Origin: Candidatus Poseidoniaceae archaeon
GTDB taxonomy: Archaea > Thermoplasmatota > Poseidoniia > Poseidoniales > Poseidoniaceae
Assembly (NCBI GenBank): GCA_013329295.1
Contig: DUKP01000141.1
Span: forward strand, 1-6,594
Length of the DNA stretch: 6,594 nt
Direction of reading: 5' to 3'
Shown one piece after another: positions 1-4,409 of the stretch. A model generated the notes under the pieces. It saw only the letters and a list, made by a program, of their open reading frames with translations. It was not told where the DNA came from and did not search any database. The position numbers were made by a program, and so were the translations under genes. Each line of letters starts with the position of its first letter. Positions within the stretch are counted from its first letter, which is position 1.

Positions 1-645
1 ACGCCATAATTTTGCAGCATCATTATTCGGAATAAAAATTTCATAACCTGATTCTCCAGTATATCCCGTACCTTGAATCCAACCAGAAATATCCAAATTG
101 TTATCGCCAATTGTTTGCCACTTAAAGCGGCCAACATGATTATCAGGACCAAGGACTTGACTTACTATTTCTTTTGACTTTGGGCCTTGAAGAGCAACTA
201 TCGAAGTGCTTGGAGAGAGGTTCTCAATTTTAACAGAGCCATCTTCAGGTAAACTTTGATTAAACCAATCCCACATGACATCAATCATAGAAGCATTTGG
301 AACCCCAAGGATTTCTTCATCTGATACAACTGCAAAAATCATATCATCAATAATATAACCATCATCATCAAGAAAGTGTGTATATGCACAACGCCCTTCA
401 GTAATTCCTGTTACTTTTTGAGTTGCTACACTTTCAAGCCATTGCTTTACATTAGTGCCACTAAACCGAAATGTACCCATGTGGCTAACATCAAATAATC
501 CAGCACCTGATCTTGTTGCTAAGTGTTCTTCCTTAATATTTGAATACCAAATTGGTAATTCAAAGCCATGAAAATCAACAATGTTTGCGTCTAATGCAAC
601 ATGCTCTTCATACAACGCTGTTCGAACTAGTTCACCACTCGACAT
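1..645 (-). CDS. gcvT: Aminomethyltransferase, glycine cleavage T protein (N-terminal part, runs off window)
   Basis: The T protein takes the aminomethyl group from lipoylated H protein, releases ammonia and passes the one-carbon unit to a tetrahydrofolate-type carrier in the cytoplasm. I translated 215 codons from the ATG at 645-643 to the window edge; the family is usually about 360-370 residues, so roughly the last 40% is missing. Visible family motifs are YEEH and VDFHGFELP (residues 12-31), GLFDVSHMG (49-57), IIDD (98-101) where the catalytic Asp of T proteins lies, PNAS (116-119), ALQGPKS (151-157) and GYTGESGYEIFIP (194-206). A stop (672-670) lies just upstream in frame with no other start between, so the ATG is secure. 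An AGGAG (670-666) sits 20 bases before it, too far for a normal ribosome binding site. The gene follows the decarboxylase after 39 bases on the same strand. The GcvT superfamily also includes DMSP demethylase and sarcosine or dimethylglycine enzymes, but the motifs read as the ordinary glycine-cleavage form. Confidence 0.93.
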   Translation of the reverse strand, partial: MSSGELVRTALYEEHVALDANIVDFHGFELPIWYSNIKEEHLATRSGAGLFDVSHMGTFRFSGTNVKQWLESVATQKVTGITEGRCAYTHFLDDDGYIIDDMIFAVVSDEEILGVPNASMIDVMWDWFNQSLPEDGSVKIENLSPSTSIVALQGPKSKEIVSQVLGPDNHVGRFKWQTIGDNNLDISGWIQGTGYTGESGYEIFIPNNDAAKLWR

Positions 646-684
646 AATTCTGCCAAAACTCGGCGCTCCTTAAACAACTGGGAA

Positions 685-2112
685 CTAGAACTCTGAAGGA
701 ATTTGATTGATTATCTCTTTACCATGCCTCTCTACAGACGCGATTAAAGAACGTAGTACTTCTTCATCAATCAAAGGATTAGCTACTACTGCTCTAATAA
801 CTATGTCATCTCCGATATTAGAACGACTTACCAAATGAATACCTTCACGCATCATACGATTTCTAATTTCAGTATTCAATTCATTCAAATCATATCCATC
901 CGCTTCAAATCTGAAGCAAATATTAGACCATTTTCTTTCAGACATCATAGATAGATGTTCATTTTCAATGACTAAATTTTCAAGATAATCGGATAATTCA
1001 CAGTATTTCTCAACCATTCTTGCCCATCCTGCGTCGCCAATTTCTCGCCAAGCAATCCAAAGTTTCAGTGAATCGTTTCTACGTCCACACTGTAGCGAAT
1101 AGCGGCCTAAATCGACATCCTTACTATCCTCATGGAACAAATAATGTGCAGCATCACCATGTGCACATACTGCACGTAAAATGCTCTTGTGCTTTGTCAA
1201 AAAAACACTACAAATCAATGGAAGACCCATCATTTTATGAGCATCCCAACAGACACTATCAGCTAATTCTATACCATCCATCAAATAGCGATGACGTTTT
1301 GAAAACAAACAACTACCACCCCAAGCAGCATCAACATGGAGCCAAATATTGTTGTCATGGGCAATGGTTGCTAGTTCTCTTATAGGATCAAATGAACCAC
1401 GAACAGTAGTGCCTGAAGTTGCAATAATACAAAATGGAATTCTATCAGATCCAATTACACGGTTGATCTCTTCCAAAAGTGATTGTGGCTTCATTCTACC
1501 ACGTGAATCACATGAAACTTTAACCAAATTTTGATGCCCAATACCAATTACATTAGCCGACATTAAAGTAGAGTAGTGAGCCTCTGCAGAAACAAATGCA
1601 ACATGTTTTGAGCCATCAAATCCATCTAAGGATGACAATGGATTGATCGATTGTCGGGCACACAACATACCAAGCATATTGCCATTAGAACCTCCGGTTG
1701 TAAGAGTGCCAAAACCATCCCCATAACCTACAATTTCCATCATCCTCTCAATTATCGCTTTTTCAATAAGTGTAGCAATGGGTGACAGCTCATAAGTATA
1801 CATCGATTGATTGGTAAGTGCTGAAATGACTTCTCCTGCAAAACCAGCAATATTCAAGCCACCCCATAGAGGATTCATAAATTCTGGACGATTTGTTTTG
1901 ACGCATTGTCTAAGAAAACTATCTATGTCGTCTAAAATTGATTGAGAGCCATTTCCTTCTAAAGGCAATGATAAATCAGTAACTTTGCGCCTTGATTCTG
2001 CGTTTAGGAAATCTACTGTTTTTTGGTCAGGTTCATCAGAAGATTGAATGTATGAATCTATTCTTTCTATCAGTCCGTCGAGGAACTGAGTCAATTCTGT
2101 ACCTCGCATCAC
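685..2112 (-). CDS. Group II pyridoxal-5'-phosphate decarboxylase, glutamate/cysteine-sulfinate decarboxylase clade
   Basis: This is a cytoplasmic PLP enzyme that removes the alpha-carboxyl group of an amino acid. Its 475 residues fit the family. TYELSP (106-111) corresponds to TYEIAP of animal GAD, TTGGSNGN (138-145) is the phosphate-binding region, and AEAHYS holds the ring-stacking His179. HVDAAWGG (259-266) holds the Asp261 that pairs with the pyridine nitrogen, WDAHKMM (289-295) holds the Schiff-base Lys293, and QCGRRND (341-347) holds Arg344, equivalent to the carboxylate-binding Arg of GAD. Two departures from GAD are visible: FNQL of GAD is MNPL here (79-82), replacing the pocket Gln by Pro81, and the loop before QCGR is about three residues shorter and lacks the aligned tyrosine. 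The substrate could therefore be aspartate, cysteine sulfinate, cysteate or another amino acid, so no symbol is given. The start is GTG 2112 (AGGG six bases upstream) or the next codon, ATG 2109; an in-frame stop at 2130-2128 excludes longer forms. It probably forms a transcript with gcvT. Confidence 0.9.
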   Translation of the reverse strand: MMRGTELTQFLDGLIERIDSYIQSSDEPDQKTVDFLNAESRRKVTDLSLPLEGNGSQSILDDIDSFLRQCVKTNRPEFMNPLWGGLNIAGFAGEVISALTNQSMYTYELSPIATLIEKAIIERMMEIVGYGDGFGTLTTGGSNGNMLGMLCARQSINPLSSLDGFDGSKHVAFVSAEAHYSTLMSANVIGIGHQNLVKVSCDSRGRMKPQSLLEEINRVIGSDRIPFCIIATSGTTVRGSFDPIRELATIAHDNNIWLHVDAAWGGSCLFSKRHRYLMDGIELADSVCWDAHKMMGLPLICSVFLTKHKSILRAVCAHGDAAHYLFHEDSKDVDLGRYSLQCGRRNDSLKLWIAWREIGDAGWARMVEKYCELSDYLENLVIENEHLSMMSERKWSNICFRFEADGYDLNELNTEIRNRMMREGIHLVSRSNIGDDIVIRAVVANPLIDEEVLRSLIASVERHGKEIINQIPSEF

Positions 2113-2178
2113 ACCATACCCTGCGCGCTAATCCCTTGAAATATGCGGTTGAAAATACACTTAAAACTGACAAATCAC

Positions 2179-2210
2179 ATTCTTACCCATAATAATTAGA
2201 TTATTACCCA
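2179..2210. repeat. Direct repeat ATTnTTACCCA, two copies 21 bp apart, enclosing a perfect 17-bp dyad
   Basis: ATTCTTACCCA (2179-2189) and ATTATTACCCA (2200-2210) match at 10 of 11 positions and are offset by exactly 21 bp, two helical turns, so both copies face the same side of the DNA. Between and partly overlapping them is TAATAAT-TAG-ATTATTA (2190-2206), a dyad with perfect 7-base arms. The block lies about 70-100 bases upstream of the decarboxylase start, which suggests a regulator site for that gene. This is inference from position and symmetry only; AT-rich DNA makes AT dyads fairly common, but the repeated TTACCCA is less easily explained by composition. Confidence 0.4.
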
Positions 2211-2218
2211 ATATGCAT
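2209..2218. repeat. First copy of the 10-bp direct repeat CAATATGCAT
   Basis: CAATATGCAT occurs here and again at 2380-2389 within the same intergenic region. This copy also forms the left arm of an imperfect dyad, CAATATG (2209-2215) facing CGTATTG (2223-2229), with six of seven positions complementary. An exact 10-mer repeated in 320 bases is mildly unexpected by chance. It may be a shared operator half for the two divergent genes, but no family motif known to me confirms this. Confidence 0.3.
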
Positions 2219-2225
2219 TCACCGT

Positions 2226-2258
2226 ATTGAAAGTCATTTAACAATTTTAAATGTCAAT
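2226..2258. repeat. Long imperfect inverted repeat, possible operator or hairpin
   Basis: CATTTAA-CAATT-TTAAATG (2235-2253) is a dyad with perfect 7-base arms. It is flanked by ATTGA (2226-2230) and TCAAT (2254-2258), which are also complementary, leaving a 4-base bulge (AAGT, 2231-2234) on the left side. The whole would make a 12-bp interrupted hairpin or a DNA-level dyad. It sits near the middle of the divergent region, about 115 bases from the decarboxylase start and about 180 from thiR. The stem is almost entirely A-T, so a stable RNA hairpin is doubtful. Confidence 0.35.
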
Positions 2259-2330
2259 ATTTAGAGTAATTTAGAAGATCTGCGGAATTTTAAGAGATTT
2301 AGTAATTATTAGCTATCAAATAATTTATTT

Positions 2331-2355
2331 CCAGTGAAAATAAGTATTTCACCGG
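2331..2355. promoter_or_regulatory. Candidate ThiR operator: palindrome GTGAAA-N7-TTTCAC
   Basis: GTGAAA (2334-2339) and TTTCAC (2347-2352) are perfect inverted arms separated by seven bases. After one mismatched pair the symmetry continues with CC (2331-2332) facing GG (2354-2355), giving eight of nine matched pairs per half. This is the most G/C-containing dyad in the region and lies 81 to 105 bases upstream of the thiR ATG, just downstream of an AATTTATT stretch that could serve as a TATA box. A dimeric helix-turn-helix protein such as ThiR would be a natural binder, and autoregulation is expected for a regulator that heads its own operon. The assignment to ThiR is inference. Confidence 0.4.
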
Positions 2356-2376
2356 CTAAATGTGGCAATAAATTCA

Positions 2377-2389
2377 ATGCAATATGCAT
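2377..2389. promoter_or_regulatory. Perfect short palindrome ATGCA-ATA-TGCAT upstream of thiR
   Basis: The arms ATGCA (2377-2381) and TGCAT (2385-2389) are perfectly inverted around a 3-base centre, 47 to 59 bases before the thiR start. The right part overlaps the second copy of the 10-bp repeat CAATATGCAT (2380-2389). If thiR is leaderless, with a weak TATA-like GAATAATAA at about 2407-2415, this palindrome would lie just upstream of the promoter. It is an alternative or second operator to the 2331-2355 dyad. Confidence 0.3.
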
Positions 2390-2435
2390 AATTGATGAGT
2401 AATGTTGAATAATAAGATGATAAGACAACCAGTTA

Positions 2436-3308
2436 ATGCTAGGAGAAGTAGGCGGAAAGTGGCTTGACAGATTGCACCAACATGTTGCTAAGGATTTACG
2501 TGGCAAAGGATGGTCTCAAACAGAAATTGCGGCAGTTCTTGGTTCCACTCAAAGCACAATATCCCGCCACATCCAGAAACCTACTATCGGCCTTACTGCT
2601 TCAGCAGATGAGGCAATGGTTGACTCTTGGGCGAGTGAACTTTCCCAAGCATTATCATCAATTGGCCCCGAAGCTAACGTGCTAAGGCAGCGATTGATTG
2701 TTGAATTACAATTTTCTGGCCAACAAACTCTTCGATTTGATAAAACTCTTACCGGGCTTGATTTGGATAGTAGTCAATTGGAAAGGGCGCTACTAAGAAG
2801 GCTGGAATGGGCGATAGGAAGATTAGATGTTAAACGAATACAGCATATTTTACCAGCAGTAGGTATGAATATTGCTTCTTGCATCAAAGGTGCGAGAAGT
2901 AGTGAGGAGGTCGCAGCATTTCCTGGCCGTATTGCGATAGTAAACGGCAAACTTCGCCATCATGAAACTCCGGCCTTTGGTGTTTCGAAACATCTTGCTT
3001 CAATATTGATACAAGCACACACAATGAATGAGGCAAAAACTTCGATTATTAATTTGAAGCCAGTTATTGATGATGATAAAGTGGATATTGAAAGAATAAA
3101 GGAGATTTGTGATCAATTAGGATATTCTTTTGCAACATGCAAGAAAGGAAAATTAGTAGGCTCTTATTCCAAACTGGACATTATTTTGGATGAGGGCGGT
3201 TATGGATGGGAACCAAGTTTGTATATTTTAGCTCATAACCCACTTGAACTAATAGATCGAACTCACTTGATTGCTGGCCATATAGGGGATGTAATTAATG
3301 CAGTTTAG
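2436..3308 (+). CDS. thiR: ThiR-type transcriptional regulator: helix-turn-helix plus ThiN domain
   Basis: A 290-residue cytoplasmic regulator of thiamine genes. The N-terminal helix-turn-helix spans about residues 14-46 (GWSQTEIAAVLGSTQ at 25-39, then TISRHI at 41-46) and resembles archaeal helix-turn-helix regulators. A linker of about 65 residues follows. The C-terminal ThiN domain (about 115-285) shows VGMNIA (142-147), AAFPGRI (160-166), FGVSKH (181-186) and a glycine-rich GGYGWEP (254-260). ThiN is the archaeal thiamine-phosphate synthase fold, and in ThiR proteins it serves as the sensor for thiamine phosphates. Arg165 and His186 sit 21 residues apart, matching by recall the Arg/His pair important in ThiN enzymes. 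The ATG at 2436 is the only start after an in-frame stop at 2421-2423; no ribosome binding site precedes it, so the message may be leaderless. Its end overlaps thiB by 11 bases. Position as first gene of a thiamine transport operon supports the role and suggests autoregulation. Confidence 0.87.
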   Translation: MLGEVGGKWLDRLHQHVAKDLRGKGWSQTEIAAVLGSTQSTISRHIQKPTIGLTASADEAMVDSWASELSQALSSIGPEANVLRQRLIVELQFSGQQTLRFDKTLTGLDLDSSQLERALLRRLEWAIGRLDVKRIQHILPAVGMNIASCIKGARSSEEVAAFPGRIAIVNGKLRHHETPAFGVSKHLASILIQAHTMNEAKTSIINLKPVIDDDKVDIERIKEICDQLGYSFATCKKGKLVGSYSKLDIILDEGGYGWEPSLYILAHNPLELIDRTHLIAGHIGDVINAV

Positions 3309-4398
3309 GGTCCTCTTTTGCACCCTAATTGTTACTTGCTTTGGCCTCACTGGTTGTTTACAAAATGATGATAATGGTGAATGTGAAAAGGGTACTTTAG
3401 ACGTACTAACATACGACATTTTAGCACTTAGCGAACAGATGGTGGATGAGTTTACTGAAACAACTGGATATTGTGTAAATTTCATCAAGGAAGATGATTC
3501 TGGAGGTATCCTAGACAAAATGATGCTGACTAAAGATAGTCCACAAGCAGATTTAATGATTGGACTTGACAATACCTATCTGCAAACTGCGCTGGAAAAT
3601 AATCTACTTACTGAAACTTCATTCAAAACTAATCCGAATTACAACAATATTTCACCACAAGCCTTGGAATCTTACAGTGGACCATTTGCCATTCCATTTG
3701 ATATGGGTCCTGTCTGCCTAAATTATGATGAGAGATTTGTTGATGGAGAAAATATCTCAATCCCTACTTCGCTTTGGGATTTAACCTTGGAAGAATGGCG
3801 TGGAAAAATGACATTCCCCTCACCGATCACATCCTCTCCTGGACGAGCTTTCCTTGTAGCTACTATCGATTATTTTGAAAATGATGATGATGTAGAAACT
3901 GATGCTTTTGACTGGTGGAAAGCCATCAAAGAAAATGATGCAATATTTACTTCAGGCTGGACTGAATCTTATGAAACTCATTACACTGGAGGCTATGGAG
4001 AATACACAAGTGGTTATATCGGGGATGCTCACTTAACGGTATCATACTGTCAATCACCAGGTGTTGAAGCATTCTATGCTGGAAATTATACTCATTCCAC
4101 ATCTATCACAATTCCAAAAACTACATTCCAACAAATAGAGTATACTGGCATAATTAACGGTGCTAACGATATTGATGCTGCTGAAGCATTTATTGATTAC
4201 TTATTGAGCCCGGAGGTTAACTCTAACATGCCAGAAAATAACCTAATGTATTCTGTTTTGAACAATCAATCATTACCAGAAACTGATGGCTACAGATATC
4301 ATTCAGATATTCCTGAGGAAAATAGTGATATCGAAATTTCTAGAATAAACCAGGAAATGTCGTCATGGTTAGATGATTGGCAAACTGCAACAGATTGA
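3298..4398 (+). CDS. thiB: Thiamine ABC transporter substrate-binding lipoprotein
   Basis: A 366-residue periplasmic-type binding protein that should capture thiamine outside the membrane and deliver it to ThiP. A short signal peptide (Arg4, hydrophobic 5-16) ends in the lipobox LTGC with Cys20 as the lipid-anchored residue. Matches to E. coli ThiB (TbpA) include LTYD (37-40), ADLMIGLDN (84-92) for ADVVLGLDN, PFDMG (133-137) for PFDYG, SSPGRA (179-184), SGWTESY (219-225) for KGWSEAY, and SYCQSP (249-254) for SYTTSP. Two oddities are visible: an extra stretch of about 11 residues rich in Gly and Tyr within 226-245, and NNLMY (314-318) where E. coli has GNWMY, losing a Trp thought to line the site. 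The protein is strongly acidic. GGGG (3285-3288) lies nine bases before the ATG, inside thiR, so translation is probably coupled. Iron or other cation uptake proteins share this fold, but the motifs and neighbours favour thiamine. Confidence 0.85.
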   Translation: MQFRVLFCTLIVTCFGLTGCLQNDDNGECEKGTLDVLTYDILALSEQMVDEFTETTGYCVNFIKEDDSGGILDKMMLTKDSPQADLMIGLDNTYLQTALENNLLTETSFKTNPNYNNISPQALESYSGPFAIPFDMGPVCLNYDERFVDGENISIPTSLWDLTLEEWRGKMTFPSPITSSPGRAFLVATIDYFENDDDVETDAFDWWKAIKENDAIFTSGWTESYETHYTGGYGEYTSGYIGDAHLTVSYCQSPGVEAFYAGNYTHSTSITIPKTTFQQIEYTGIINGANDIDAAEAFIDYLLSPEVNSNMPENNLMYSVLNNQSLPETDGYRYHSDIPEENSDIEISRINQEMSSWLDDWQTATD

Positions 4399-4404
4399 GG
4401 TGAT
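4397..4404 (+). promoter_or_regulatory. Perfect ribosome binding site GAGGTGAT that defines the thiP start
   Basis: GAGGTGAT is fully complementary to the archaeal 16S rRNA 3' end (AUCACCUC) and overlaps the thiB stop codon TGA (4396-4398). The only codons at proper distance in the thiP frame are two successive CTG codons at 4407 and 4410. No ATG, GTG or TTG occurs in frame before 4455, which is 50 bases away and too far to use this site. The site therefore argues for a CTG start. Confidence 0.75.
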
Positions 4405-4409
4405 TTCTG

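Larger units (their letters stand above)
2113..2435. other. Divergent intergenic control region between the decarboxylase and thiR
   Basis: This gene-free stretch of 323 bases separates two divergent transcription units, so it must hold both promoters. It is very AT-rich. I see no convincing small gene, no tRNA and no TPP riboswitch core. What stands out is a series of dyad symmetries and two direct repeats, listed separately: 2179-2210, 2209-2218 with 2380-2389, 2226-2258, 2331-2355 and 2377-2389. TATA-like stretches exist in both directions, for example TTTTAAG read on the minus strand at about 2161-2167 and AATTTATT at about 2323-2330 on the plus strand, but none matches the archaeal consensus well enough to fix a transcription start. 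Confidence 0.7.

Noticed and set aside
1..645. DMSP demethylase (DmdA) or another GcvT-superfamily enzyme
   Set aside because: VDFHGFELP, GLFDVSHMG and GYTGESGYEIFIP read as ordinary glycine-cleavage T protein; the missing C-terminus prevents a final exclusion.
646..684. Terminator or promoter between the decarboxylase and gcvT
   Set aside because: The 39 bases hold no hairpin followed by a T-run and no TATA-like box, so co-transcription is the simpler reading.
1020..1385. Plus-strand open frame of 121 codons
   Set aside because: It is antisense to the well-supported decarboxylase, its His/Tyr/Asn-rich product looks like the reverse of a coding frame, and no start signal supports it.
2304..2330. 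AT-only dyads such as AATTATT...AATAATT and AAATAA-T-TTATTT
   Set aside because: Symmetry made only of A and T is expected by chance in this very AT-rich stretch, so it was not listed as a feature.
2113..2435. TPP riboswitch in the thiR leader
   Set aside because: I looked on both strands for the conserved CTGAGA core and its partner elements and did not find them; regulation by a ThiN protein makes a riboswitch unnecessary.
2309..2506. Minus-strand open frame of 65 codons across the intergenic region and thiR start
   Set aside because: It overlaps the helix-turn-helix coding sequence, has no ribosome binding site and shows no recognisable domain.
3249..3572. Minus-strand open frame of 107 codons over the thiR/thiB junction
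   Set aside because: Serine/isoleucine-rich product typical of the antisense of a real gene; thiB on the other strand has a clear lipobox and family motifs.
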